DNA of 64,000 bases from Alkalimarinus coralli (lineage in GTDB: Bacteria; Pseudomonadota; Gammaproteobacteria; Pseudomonadales; Oleiphilaceae): contig NZ_CP096016.1 of NCBI RefSeq assembly GCF_023650515.1, forward strand, positions 3,660,001-3,724,000, read 5' to 3'. A program made the translations under genes and the position numbers. Below, one piece after another: positions 7,561-15,855 of this stretch. Below the pieces are notes generated by a model, which did not search any database, was not told the origin of the DNA, and was given only the letters and a program-made list of their open reading frames with translations. Positions within the stretch are counted from its first letter, which is position 1, and each line of letters starts with the position of its first letter.

Positions 7561-9540
7561 ATGGAAGGGGTGATACAAAACGCTCAACGGTTTGGTTTGA
7601 GTAGTCACCCGAAATGGACTGTCAAAGGGTCTCACCCCTTTGCCTCGGATCAGGCTAAAGTGATGATATTAATAAAAAAGGATAGCAGCGCCTCATTTTG
7701 TCTTTCAGGTGTCGCATGGGCGGCTTTCGCAAGCGCTATTTTCTGGCTGTTCAGCGCTTTGTCAGAAGCGTGGATATTAAACCCCGGCCCTCTTTCACAA
7801 CACCTGTTTGCGCCCAGCTCAGATAGCTTGGCAAACAGAGTATCATTTGCAGTATTTGCACTCATGCTGAGCTTAGCACTGCATATGCGCCTGTATTATT
7901 CTGAAAGCCACTATAAAAATCTGCTCACACAGCAACAGCGGCTGAACACTCTTATTAAAAAATCCACAGACATCACTCTGATTATCAATGAAAGCGGGAC
8001 TTGCAACTATGTTAGCCCTTCGGTTACCGACATATTGGGGTTTCGTCCTGATGAGGTGTCAGGAAAAAGCCTTCAAGAGATATTAAACCCCAAACAGATT
8101 AAACGAGCGCAAAAGATAATCAATAGCGCCATACAGGAGCAATCAGTCGCACTGCCGATCTCACTGCAACTACTAGATAAACAAAGAAAAAGCCGGCATG
8201 TAGAAGGAACCATTGCCAACATGCTTAAAGTCCCCTCCATTGAAGGGCTGATTATCAATTTACGGGATGTCACAGCTCAGGTTAATGCAGAAGCGGCCCG
8301 AGACCAGATTAAAAGCAAATACAAAAACCTGTTTTTAAATAATGAGGTCGCCATTTGGGAGGAGGATTACTCAGAGGTATATCGCGAGCTGAAAAAGCTA
8401 CGCAAAATGGGCATTGAGAATATTGTGGAGTACTTTCACCGCAATGAAGAACAAACCATGCGCCTGGCTTCAATGGTAGAGATTAACGAGATTAACCAAG
8501 CCACCCTCTCTCTTTTTAACGCCAATTCACGCAGCGACTTCATCAACCATATTAATGAGATATCTAACGATCAATCCCTTGATCTGTTCAAGTCTCAAGT
8601 CGAAGCGATATGGAATGGCGCAAAAGTATTCCAAACCGATGCGACGTATAAAACGCTGGATGGCAACAATATACACGTACACCTGTACATGCCCATTCCA
8701 GATAACGAAGCGGATTACCAACACATTCCGATTAGCCGGCAAAACATCACTGATCGAAAAAACGCAGAACAGGCACTCCAGCGAAGCCAGCATCAACTGG
8801 CTGAAGCACAACGCCTGGCCAAAATCGGGAGCTGGGAGTGGAACGTAGCCGATAAGAATGTTATCTGCTCAAAAGAGGCCTACCGAATACTGGGCTACGA
8901 AATGCCACCGCTAAAAATTCATCGGGATGAGTTTATTGGTCGTGTTCACCCGGAAGACCGAACACGCTTGAAAGAAGCGATATACAACGCAATTGAGCAT
9001 GTCGGCACCATTGATCTGGACTACCGGGTACTCACGCCAGACGGTCACTGTCATATTGTAAACGCGATTGCAGAAGCGATATTTGAAACCAACGGCAAGG
9101 TTAGCCACATGGTTGGCACGCTTCAGGATGTGACCAAACAAAGGCAAAATGAAGAGCGCATGATACTGGCCAATCGAATGTTTGAGCACACCCATGAAGG
9201 TATCTTCATTACCGACCAATATTCCAAGATTATCACCGTCAATCACGCGTTCACCGCAATTACCGGCTACACACTGGATGAAGCGTATGGCCAAACACCT
9301 CAGATCCTGCATTCAGGGAAACACAATAGCCAGTTCTATCAAGAGATGTGGCAAGATATCAGAAAGAAAGGCTGCTGGCAGGGAGAGATCTGGAATCGCA
9401 CAAAAGATGGTCAACTGTACTCAGAATGGCTAGTCATCAACGAAGTTAAAGATGAGCAGATGAATACCATCAACTACATCGGCACGTTCTCGGATATCAA
9501 TAAGGCGAGAGAAAGCGTGCGGTTAACCATGCGGGGCTAA
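7561..9540 (+). CDS. membrane-anchored multi-PAS protein lacking an output domain
   Basis: Two hydrophobic segments (about residues 47-68 and 91-110) anchor the protein. About four PAS/PAC units follow; the clearest begin near 130 (KKSTDITLIINESG), 430 (RLAKIGSWEWNV) and 540 (MFEHTHEGIFITD), with PAC ends such as GLIINLRDVTAQ and YIGTFSDIN. The protein stops 11 residues after the last PAC motif, exactly where related proteins continue into GGDEF-EAL or kinase domains. It may be a truncated sensor or act through a partner such as the preceding GGDEF-EAL protein. The start is uncertain: there is no ribosome site at 7561, and an internal ATG at 7663 is possible. A 17-base tandem array begins ten bases after the stop. 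Confidence 0.8.
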   Translation: MEGVIQNAQRFGLSSHPKWTVKGSHPFASDQAKVMILIKKDSSASFCLSGVAWAAFASAIFWLFSALSEAWILNPGPLSQHLFAPSSDSLANRVSFAVFALMLSLALHMRLYYSESHYKNLLTQQQRLNTLIKKSTDITLIINESGTCNYVSPSVTDILGFRPDEVSGKSLQEILNPKQIKRAQKIINSAIQEQSVALPISLQLLDKQRKSRHVEGTIANMLKVPSIEGLIINLRDVTAQVNAEAARDQIKSKYKNLFLNNEVAIWEEDYSEVYRELKKLRKMGIENIVEYFHRNEEQTMRLASMVEINEINQATLSLFNANSRSDFINHINEISNDQSLDLFKSQVEAIWNGAKVFQTDATYKTLDGNNIHVHLYMPIPDNEADYQHIPISRQNITDRKNAEQALQRSQHQLAEAQRLAKIGSWEWNVADKNVICSKEAYRILGYEMPPLKIHRDEFIGRVHPEDRTRLKEAIYNAIEHVGTIDLDYRVLTPDGHCHIVNAIAEAIFETNGKVSHMVGTLQDVTKQRQNEERMILANRMFEHTHEGIFITDQYSKIITVNHAFTAITGYTLDEAYGQTPQILHSGKHNSQFYQEMWQDIRKKGCWQGEIWNRTKDGQLYSEWLVINEVKDEQMNTINYIGTFSDINKARESVRLTMRG

Positions 9541-9550
9541 CGCCCCGCCT

Positions 9551-9652
9551 CGGGAATATCTTAACCTCCCCAATACCTTAGCCTTTGCAATAGCTTAACC
9601 CCTGCAATAACTTAGCCTTTGCAATAACTTGCCCCCTGCAATAACTTAACCT
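9551..9652. repeat. six 17-base tandem repeats
   Basis: Units start at 9551, 9568, 9585, 9602, 9619 and 9636, each exactly 17 bases. The best-kept units read CTGCAATAACTTAGCCT and CTGCAATAACTTAACCT; the first two are more diverged. The array lies between the stop of the multi-PAS gene and the next gene. No hairpin or reading frame explains it. Confidence 0.85.
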
Positions 9653-9773
9653 CAGAAAATCTGCATATCATAAACACCAATGCAATTGACCAACGGTCAT
9701 TTACATAAGTACGTATCTGCGGCACAATAACTCGAACTATTCATTTATTGACCCTTCAAGGAGGATCGCTATT

Positions 9774-10790
9774 GTGAAAAAGGTCATGATCACTAAGGCT
9801 GGTGGCGTTGATGTACTCGATGTTCAGGACTTCCCTGCCCCATCACCACAACGAAACGAAGTCGTCATTACCACAAAAGCTTGCGGTATCAACTTTGCTG
9901 ATATTCTTGCACGGCAAGGGCTTTACCCCGATGCCCCTCAACTTCCCACCTGTGTCGGTTATGAGTTTTCAGGCATTGTTACGCAAGTTGGGCCATCAGT
10001 CGACCCAAGCTGGAAAGACAAAGCGGTATTCGGCCTCACCCGCTTCAATGGCTACGCGGATACCATTTGCGTGCCTGTTGACCAAATTTTTGAAAAACCT
10101 GACTCGCTCACATTTGAGCAAGCCGCAGCCATTCCTGTTAACTACTTGACAGCATGGCAACTGCTCGTAGTTATGGGTGCGCTTACCGCTGACGACAGCG
10201 TACTGATACACAATGTTGGGGGTGGCGTTGGGCTCGCAGCGCTGGAAATTGCCAAACATATCGGCGCGACTACTTACGGCACTGCCAGCCCCGGTAAGCA
10301 CAGGTTTCTGGTAGAAAAAGGACTAGACCATGCCATTGATTATCGCAGCGCAAACTGGGAGGACGAACTAAAAGCACTAACCAATGGCCTGGGCGTAGAA
10401 CTAATAACCGACCCGATTGGCGGCAATCACTGGCGCAAGAGCTATCGCGCCCTGCGCGCTACCGGCCGTCTTGGTATGTTTGGTATCTCAGCAGCCTCAG
10501 ACTCAAGCTGGCAGGGCAAAGTAAAACTGCTCAAAACAGCCGTTCAAATGCCTTTCTTTCACCCGGTAAACCTGATGAACACCAACAAAGCGGTATTCGG
10601 CGTTAATATGGGGCGCCTTTGGCATGAAAACGAAAAAATTCGTCAGTGGATGATGCATATTATCGATGGTGTCAACGAGGGTTGGATCAACCCACATGTT
10701 GATTGCAGCTTTACGTTTGACCAGGCTGCAGCCGCTCACCAGTATATTGAAGACCGAAAAAACAAAGGAAAGGTCGTGCTCACCCCGTAA
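9774..10790 (+). CDS. NADPH:quinone oxidoreductase-like medium-chain dehydrogenase
   Basis: A 338-residue zinc-free MDR protein: N-terminal GroES-like fold (GVDVLDVQDFPAPSPQ; CGINFADILARQGLYPD) and a cofactor domain with VLIHNVGGGVGLAALEIAK. The order and the long C-terminal helix region resemble VAT-1/quinone reductase-like proteins that reduce quinones or enones with NADPH. The structural-zinc cysteines of alcohol dehydrogenases are absent. AAGGAGGA lies eight bases before a GTG start at 9774. It appears monocistronic. The substrate cannot be assigned. Confidence 0.8.
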   Translation: MKKVMITKAGGVDVLDVQDFPAPSPQRNEVVITTKACGINFADILARQGLYPDAPQLPTCVGYEFSGIVTQVGPSVDPSWKDKAVFGLTRFNGYADTICVPVDQIFEKPDSLTFEQAAAIPVNYLTAWQLLVVMGALTADDSVLIHNVGGGVGLAALEIAKHIGATTYGTASPGKHRFLVEKGLDHAIDYRSANWEDELKALTNGLGVELITDPIGGNHWRKSYRALRATGRLGMFGISAASDSSWQGKVKLLKTAVQMPFFHPVNLMNTNKAVFGVNMGRLWHENEKIRQWMMHIIDGVNEGWINPHVDCSFTFDQAAAAHQYIEDRKNKGKVVLTP

Positions 10791-10806
10791 ATGATGACCA
10801 AATGCG

Positions 10807-10903
10807 GCCTTGATACTGAGTAGCGGAATAAAGGACTATTGCCTCAGCCTGGAATCGGTGGCCGCCCTCCCCTGATTCCGCTCGTCCCTCGCTGTATCAA
10901 GGC
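10807..10903. other. 97-base nested palindrome
   Basis: GCCTTGATAC at 10807 pairs perfectly with GTATCAAGGC ending at 10903, and inside it AGCGGAAT (10822) pairs perfectly with ATTCCGCT (10875). The remaining middle is GC-rich. It follows the stop of the oxidoreductase gene by 16 bases. It could be a structured 3' end, a small palindromic element of the REP or MITE kind, or an RNA. No T tract follows, so it is not a simple terminator. Confidence 0.55.
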
Positions 10904-11052
10904 TACAGACTTCTCAAATTTAACAAATATTCTGCTATTTATACTTTTGTTCCCCTTTTCCGTCATTTCTACCAATGTTAAACACAACCTCGCTTCTTAA
11001 GATTCTCCAGCCTTCTAAAAATAACTTCACTTTCGTAAAGGATGTATCGCAT

Positions 11053-11586
11053 ATGATCAACAAACTTGCTTACTGGCTTGTCGCTGGACTTATTTTTTCG
11101 CTCTCATCAACAACCATGGCCACGTCTGAGAAGTCCTTAGAAGTCAAAACGCTGCCCAGCATCCACTTTTTCTATGGCGAATACTCTCTTTCTAGCAAAG
11201 ATATGCACAAACAAGGTGAAAAAATCGCAGAGAAAACAGCCTATGCCATCGCCACTAAAACCCCAACAGTATTAAATGGCCCGTTTACCTATATTTTTGA
11301 AAACGTTCAGTCTTTCGACCCTAAAGCCATTAACGCCCAAATCGGCTGGCCGGTAGAAAAACCCATAAACGGCGTGGGCTCATATCTGTTTAAAGAAACC
11401 AAGGAATTTAAATGCATCAGTGTCGTCCATGAAGGGCCGCACGCTGAACTGCCCCATGCGTGGAAAAAACTGGTGACACAAGCCATTGCCGAAGGGCATA
11501 AGGTGACAGGCGAAGGCCGAACAGTAATTAAGTTATCAGGTGCCAATGGTTATGTGATAGCCGAGCTTCAGTTGGGCGTGCAGTAG
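11053..11586 (+). CDS. exported GyrI-like effector-binding-domain protein
   Basis: About 177 residues with an N-terminal signal peptide (MINKLAYWLVAGLIF, then an alanine/threonine cleavage region). The mature part has the alternating pattern of GyrI-like or SOUL-type small-molecule-binding folds (GWPVEKPINGVGSYLFKETKEF; VVHEGPHAELPHAWKKLV). An upstream ATG at 10975 is open, but AAAGGATG precedes the ATG at 11053 and that start gives a proper signal sequence. The ligand is unknown. It is convergent with the MarC gene. Confidence 0.65.
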   Translation: MINKLAYWLVAGLIFSLSSTTMATSEKSLEVKTLPSIHFFYGEYSLSSKDMHKQGEKIAEKTAYAIATKTPTVLNGPFTYIFENVQSFDPKAINAQIGWPVEKPINGVGSYLFKETKEFKCISVVHEGPHAELPHAWKKLVTQAIAEGHKVTGEGRTVIKLSGANGYVIAELQLGVQ

Positions 11587-11605
11587 ACCCTGCGTTACCA
11601 AGGGA

Positions 11606-12217
11606 CTAGCCGCCTGCAAAAAAACCTTTAGCGCCGGTAAAAATGATTTGCGCGGCGATGGCTGAGACGAATAACCCTGTAATTTTCTGCATCACCGAGA
11701 GCGACTGCTGGCTGATAAACTTCTGCAGCCAGCCAGACGACAACAAGAGAACACCAATGGTCAGAGCGGCCCCCACCAAGGCCACTAAAAACTCCAATAA
11801 TTGCAAGGCATTACGAGGCTCCGCCCCCATCACCATCAAGACACCAATAACCCCTGGCCCAACCGTAATGGGTATGGCCAGAGGCACCACGGCAATGTCA
11901 TTTTCATAATCATTCGAACTAACCTTTCGGCTCCCGTTCACCAGAGAAACCGCACTGAGAAACAAAATAGAACCTGCGCCGATCCTAAATGCATCCAACG
12001 TAATACCAAAAAGCTCAAAGATATATTTGCCAAAAAAGAACATCGATAAACAACTGACTAACACCGCTACAGTGACTTTTAATGAAGTGCTTTTCTTCTC
12101 CCGCTCACTCATATGGCTAGTCATGGTAATGAATGACGAGAGCACGAAAAACGGCGTCATAATAAAAAGCAGCTTGAGGTAGTTATTGATGAGCACGGTT
12201 AGCAACGGAAACTCCAT
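11606..12217 (-). CDS. MarC family integral membrane protein
   Basis: A 203-residue protein with six predicted membrane segments and the MarC/UPF0056 signatures (FRIGAGSILFLSAV; VVPLAIPITVGPGVIGVLMV). Despite the name, the family has no proven role in multidrug resistance; transport of small amino-acid-like compounds has been suggested. The ribosome site is weak. The gene is convergent with the GyrI-like gene and divergent from the first peptide gene. Function is inferred from family only. Confidence 0.85.
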   Translation of the reverse strand: MEFPLLTVLINNYLKLLFIMTPFFVLSSFITMTSHMSEREKKSTSLKVTVAVLVSCLSMFFFGKYIFELFGITLDAFRIGAGSILFLSAVSLVNGSRKVSSNDYENDIAVVPLAIPITVGPGVIGVLMVMGAEPRNALQLLEFLVALVGAALTIGVLLLSSGWLQKFISQQSLSVMQKITGLFVSAIAAQIIFTGAKGFFAGG

Positions 12218-12472
12218 TTAGCGAAGAAAGTATAAACAGGTTGTTATAAGGACGCTTTGAGCATAGTTGATTCTGTTAACAAGGTCGAAAACAAAGCCAC
12301 TCATCCGACTAAAAAGTTATTTATTAACAAACAAACTGACCATCTAGTTAGCCAATAACTAACAAATTAAGCCATCAGTGAGCACTAAAAATTCTGGCAC
12401 TAAAATAAAAAACCGTTAAAAACAACTAAATATCAAAAACTTATAAATTGTTTATTTACATTATTTTGTTTC

Positions 12473-12488
12473 TGGCACGCCCTCTGCA
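12473..12488 (+). promoter_or_regulatory. sigma-54 (-24/-12) promoter of peptide gene copy 1
   Basis: TGGCACGCCCTCTGCA matches the sigma-54 consensus TGGCACG-N4-TTGCA with correct GG to GC spacing; only one T differs. Transcription would start near 12499, leaving a leader of about 80 bases that is nearly the same in all four copies. The rest of the 360-base gap before it (12218-12472) is AT-rich and shows no gene; an activator site is expected there but none can be named. Confidence 0.85.
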
Positions 12489-12577
12489 ATACCTTAAGTA
12501 CGAACCAACCAAGCAACACAGAGGTTCTACTACTTAAACTCAAAACACGTAAAAAGATTTATTCAGAGGATACTATT

Positions 12578-12835
12578 ATGACAACTTTAGCCCTTAACAC
12601 GACAAACCTGAACATTGCAGACCTGGCAACAAGCAACGAACTGGACAGCAAAGCCCTGAAAACCATCGCAGGTGGTTACAGCTACTGGACAGGCTGGTCA
12701 ACCCAGTACAAATTCCGCGGTACGACCTTTTTAGGATATGTGTATAAGAACGGAAAGCTTCGCTCCAAGATTCGCAAGCACCACAGCCGTAAGTGGAGCA
12801 AGACTAACTACTTCTCAACCGATCATATCGTGTAA
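12578..12835 (+). CDS. double-glycine leader cationic peptide, copy 1
   Basis: An 85-residue precursor. The leader of 33 residues ends in ELDSKALKTIAGG, with L(-12), L(-7), I(-4) and GG as in substrates of C39-peptidase ABC exporters (class II bacteriocins and peptide signals). The predicted mature peptide has 52 residues, 11 Lys/Arg against one Asp, 12 aromatic residues and no cysteine. Start supported by AGAGGA with the same spacing in all copies. It has its own sigma-54 promoter and terminator. The core is identical in copies 1 to 3. No exporter or immunity gene is adjacent. Bacteriocin or signal are both possible; neither is shown. Confidence 0.85.
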   Translation: MTTLALNTTNLNIADLATSNELDSKALKTIAGGYSYWTGWSTQYKFRGTTFLGYVYKNGKLRSKIRKHHSRKWSKTNYFSTDHIV

Positions 12836-12861
12836 GTTAAGGGTTACGAACCACATCAAAC

Positions 12862-12891
12862 AAAAAGAGCGGCCAATCGGTCGCTCTTTTT
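12862..12891 (+). terminator. terminator of peptide gene copy 1
   Basis: AAAAAGAGCG pairs perfectly with CGCTCTTTTT around a ten-base loop, 26 bases after the stop. The same hairpin follows the other three copies. Confidence 0.85.
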
Positions 12892-13090
12892 GTGGGAGCG
12901 GCTTTTAGCCGCGATTAATTTGAAAGCTAAAAGGAATCGATGGAAATAGTAATAACTCTCAGTTGACGTGAATCTTATAAGCCCTACGCGCAAACAGATT
13001 ACGCCCGCAGCACTGCTGTTGCGGGATATTCTCAGAGAAAAATTTGCTCAACTACCGGAAGGGCGTTGAAAGCCCTGCCCGATACAATAG

Positions 13091-13444
13091 CTATTTATCT
13101 GACCAGACCGCGTATTCATTGCCATTCGGATCACAGAAATGGAAACGTCTACCTCCCGGAAAGGAAAAAATGGGCTTTATAATTTTGCCACCACAGCGCT
13201 CAATTTTGTTGCCGGTTTCCTCAAGCTGGTCACTAAAGAGAACGATTAACGCGCTTCCGGTATTGGTTGATAACACCTGATCAGATTTAAAAAAACCACC
13301 TTCTAAACCCGCGTTGGAAAATGCGGTGTATTCCGGCCCATAGTCAGTGAAAGACCAGTTAAATACCGTAGAAAAAAACTGTTTTGTTGCTGCTAAATCT
13401 TTGGACGGAAACTCAACGTAGTTAATTTTTTCGTGGTTACTCAT
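13091..13444 (-). CDS. VOC family (glyoxalase/bleomycin-resistance fold) protein
   Basis: A 117-residue single-domain VOC protein: INYVEFPSKDLAATKQFFSTVF at the start and FHFCDPNGNEYAVWS at the end are typical of the beta-alpha-beta-beta-beta fold. GGAGAG lies six bases before the ATG. It lies next to the damaged MerR gene and in the same orientation, 118 bases downstream, so MerR may have controlled it. The metal ligands and substrate cannot be assigned with certainty. Confidence 0.8.
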   Translation of the reverse strand: MSNHEKINYVEFPSKDLAATKQFFSTVFNWSFTDYGPEYTAFSNAGLEGGFFKSDQVLSTNTGSALIVLFSDQLEETGNKIERCGGKIIKPIFSFPGGRRFHFCDPNGNEYAVWSDK

Positions 13445-13562
13445 GCATTACTCTCCTTTTTAATGGCAAGCCAAGTGCCCTGCGACAGAAACATAGGGTG
13501 CATGACTCTCTCAAGCCCTAACTATCGCTATAGCAGGGCTTGAGTTTACACCAGCCGTCGAT

Positions 13563-14074
13563 TTACAACAGCCGTATTCGTTTGATTTCGTCTGCATCAA
13601 TGCCTAATGACTCAAGAAATTTTTGGTGCTCATCGGGCTCCATCTCTTCAAATTTCTGATGCCATCTGCGCATCGCATCTTCATCAAACCCCGACGCTTT
13701 CATTATCTCTACCCATCGTTCTTTGGTCACCCTGTTTTCCTCCAGTAGTTGCGGTTCTTGCAGCAAGGCAACAATGGCCTGTTGCTGCTTTCTAAGCTGG
13801 GTTATCTCCTGCTCCAACTGTTTGAAGTGATCTCTCAACAGCTGGGGTTGGGACGCCCCCTTTTGATGATCCAGCAGGGTGGCAATGCTCGCTACCGGTA
13901 TCCCATACGAGCGATATGACACAATTAAAGCCAACCTTTCCACTTCGTCACTGCCATACCAGCGATAGCCGTTATCTGAGCGATAGGCGGGCATTAACAA
14001 ACCTTCGCGCTCATAATAAAGAACCGTTGCCGGGAGATGTTACTCGTCCGGGCAAGTTGAGTTACCGTAAACAT
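13563..14074 (-). pseudogene. MerR family regulator with a single-base frameshift
   Basis: The main frame (13563-14000) encodes a MerR protein lacking its first helices: it starts LMPAYRSDNGYRWYGSDEVERL and continues with a coiled dimer helix and a C-terminal extension. The missing N-terminus (MFTVTQLARTSNISR) lies in another frame from an ATG at 14074. The two parts join (ISR, then ATVLYYEREGLLMP) if one G is restored at about 14030-14034, where CGGCA stands for an expected CGGGCA. So the gene has lost one base, or the sequence has an error there. If real, DNA binding is lost. The IS200/IS605 element lies just upstream. Confidence 0.8.
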
Positions 14075-14129
14075 AAAACCATCCACTGCCAATCAAACGC
14101 CTATTCTGAACCCTAAACCAATAGACAGT

Positions 14130-14215
14130 TGACTTCTCCCCTCCGTAAACGAGGGGGATTCTTAGAGCCATTACAGCCCTAAGACTAGGGCGACTACGGA
14201 GTAGTCGCTACCTTT
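14130..14215 (-). ncRNA. probable omega RNA at the tnpB 3' end
   Basis: Two perfect adjacent hairpins, GCGACTAC/GTAGTCGC (14190-14208) and GCCCTA/TAGGGC (14176-14191), and the element-end hairpin overlap the end of tnpB. TnpB guide RNAs come from this position in IS200/IS605 elements, with the guide read from the flanking DNA (here below about 14125). The call is by position and structure only. Confidence 0.4.
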
Positions 14216-15258
14216 CCTTCCGCAAGACGGTGTAGCCCCACCGCAAGAATGTTCTTGGCTGCATTAATATCTCGATCATGCGTAGTGTTACAAGCACTAC
14301 AAGTCCATTCTCTTATTCCAAGTCCTGTCCTACCTTTCGGACTGCTGTCGGGTATGACCGCGCAGCACGAACAGGCTTGGGTTGTATATGCCTCGTTAAC
14401 TTCATCAAAAACAATACCTGCGTGATCGCACTTGTATTCCAGTATTGTTTTCATCATGCCCCAGCCAGCATCTAGCACTGACTTGGCTAATTTTGTCTTA
14501 GCGAGACCCTTACTTGATACATTCCCGACAAAGACGGCTGCATTCTCTTGTACAAGTTTCGAGGTGTACTTATGAATACCATCTTTACGGCGGTTTACTA
14601 TTTTGGCGTGGATCGCCTTCACCCGCTTTTTGTTACGAGCGCGTTGAGCTAGACCCAGCTTCGCTTCAAGGGTGCGATAGTTACGACCAAGCAGCTTGTC
14701 GCCGTGGGAAGACGTAGCCGCTTCTTTACAGCCCAAGTCGATACCAACAGCTTGTGTGCCTGTTGATTGCTCCGCTTCAACATCGACTACGACATTGAAG
14801 TACCAGCGTCCACGAGCGTCTTCGCTGAAACTGGCCGAACGGAACTTGTATTTCGACAGGTCGTAGCTGTCCCAAATCTTGAAGTGGTGGCCGTTGTGGA
14901 ATACTTGGCCGTTTTTCCATTTAGACGCGCCCGTCTTGATCGGTATCCAGCCGAGTGAGCGGCGAACACCACCAGACTTGCGCCAGTTCAGCTTGGCCTT
15001 TTTGAATTGCTTACGACGGGTAACGTATTCTTTGCCAATCTCTTGAACCGTGTGGCTGTGCAAGCCTAACAGCTTGCCAGCGCCATCGGTGTACTTCTGC
15101 AAGTCATAGGCTGACATAAAGACACCACGCTCTTTGACCGAGCGGAGGCTTAGTTCGTTGAGAAAATTCCACACATAGTTAACTTGCCGAGCCATTTGGC
15201 CTAGCAAGTATGCGTGGTTATCTCTTACACGAACTCGGAGTGTCTTTGTCTTTTTCAT
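14194..15258 (-). CDS. tnpB: TnpB RNA-guided nuclease of IS200/IS605
   Basis: About 354 residues from the ATG at 15258 (MKKTKTLRVRVRD); upstream in-frame codons run into the tnpA gene and are not used. The RuvC-I motif GIDLG, the zinc finger CSCC...CSAC and the RuvC-III motif HDRDINAAKNIL are present. The usual RuvC-II glutamate position reads VFVGNVSSKG, without glutamate, while glutamates appear later in FDEVNEAYTTQ; a relocated catalytic glutamate is known in some TnpB groups. TnpB cuts DNA guided by the element's own RNA and helps keep the element at its site. It lies divergent to tnpA. Confidence 0.9.
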   Translation of the reverse strand: MKKTKTLRVRVRDNHAYLLGQMARQVNYVWNFLNELSLRSVKERGVFMSAYDLQKYTDGAGKLLGLHSHTVQEIGKEYVTRRKQFKKAKLNWRKSGGVRRSLGWIPIKTGASKWKNGQVFHNGHHFKIWDSYDLSKYKFRSASFSEDARGRWYFNVVVDVEAEQSTGTQAVGIDLGCKEAATSSHGDKLLGRNYRTLEAKLGLAQRARNKKRVKAIHAKIVNRRKDGIHKYTSKLVQENAAVFVGNVSSKGLAKTKLAKSVLDAGWGMMKTILEYKCDHAGIVFDEVNEAYTTQACSCCAVIPDSSPKGRTGLGIREWTCSACNTTHDRDINAAKNILAVGLHRLAEGKVATTP

Positions 15259-15279
15259 AGAGTTGAGTATAATTGGTCT

Positions 15280-15696
15280 ATGAAAGAAAACAAGCCTTAT
15301 CGAACAGGTAGAAACTGTGTTTTTATGCTCCATGCACACTTGGTCTTCGTGACCAAGTATCGGCATGTTGTCTTTAATTCCGCTCATTTAGAAACGCTGC
15401 ATGAACTGTTTTTAGTCGTATGCAAAGAGTTCGATGTTGAGCTGGCAGAGTTCAATGGTGAAGGAGACCATGTTCACTTGTTAGTGAACTTCCCGCCCAA
15501 AGTCTGCTTATCAAAATTGGTTAATAGCTTGAAGGGGGTATCCAGTAGGAAATTGAAATTGCATCACCCCGAGCTAATAAAATCAGCCTACATGAAAAAT
15601 GCTCTTTGGAGTCCCAGCTACTTTGCGGGAAGTGTCGGTGGTGCACCTATCAGTGTGGTTAGGCAATACATCGAGCAACAAAACAGCCCCCATTAA
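15280..15696 (+). CDS. tnpA: TnpA Y1 HUH transposase of IS200/IS605
   Basis: About 138 residues from the ATG at 15280. The HUH motif HVH (GDHVHLLVNFPP) and the catalytic tyrosine in VVRQYIEQQ are both intact, as is the WSPSYFAGSVGG segment typical of the family. The enzyme excises and inserts single-stranded DNA at hairpin-marked ends. An open frame begins upstream at 15214 but overlaps tnpB; MKENKPYRTG is the natural start. The gene ends at the right-end hairpin of the element. Confidence 0.9.
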   Translation: MKENKPYRTGRNCVFMLHAHLVFVTKYRHVVFNSAHLETLHELFLVVCKEFDVELAEFNGEGDHVHLLVNFPPKVCLSKLVNSLKGVSSRKLKLHHPELIKSAYMKNALWSPSYFAGSVGGAPISVVRQYIEQQNSPH

Positions 15697-15855
15697 ACCG
15701 CTTCGCGGTTTCCGCTATCCTTCCCTGCACTAAAGGACGGGGCATAGCGCGGATTTTGGTCAACACTCAGTAATGTAGTTCAATTCGCTCCCCTTTCCCA
15801 AGCTTTACACTCGCTTTACAAACCCTTTCTTGCTATCTGTTTGAGTTCCGTTAAT

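Larger units (their letters stand above)
14125..15760. mobile_element. IS200/IS605 family insertion sequence with tnpA and tnpB
   Basis: Divergent tnpA (Y1 transposase) and tnpB genes lie 21 bases apart, as in IS605-type elements. The left end has a hairpin CCCCTC/GAGGGG at 14138-14156. The right end has AAACCGCTTCGCGGTTT at 15695-15711 and a second structure bounded by CGCTAT/ATAGCG. These subterminal hairpins are what the Y1 transposase recognises. Exact cleavage sites cannot be fixed without an empty site, so the ends are approximate. Both genes look intact. Confidence 0.8.

Noticed and set aside
8911-9312. Leftward gene inside the multi-PAS gene
   Set aside because: It is a shadow frame on the opposite strand of coding PAS repeats, without a ribosome site.
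9551-9652. CRISPR array
   Set aside because: Units of 17 bases follow each other without spacers and no cas genes are near.
10807-10903. Integron attC site
   Set aside because: The arms lack the GTTRRRY/RYYYAAC core sites and there is no integrase.
14194-15387. TnpB start at the upstream ATG near 15387
   Set aside because: It would overlap tnpA and add 43 residues unlike any TnpB N-terminus; MKKTKTLRVRV at 15258 is the natural start.
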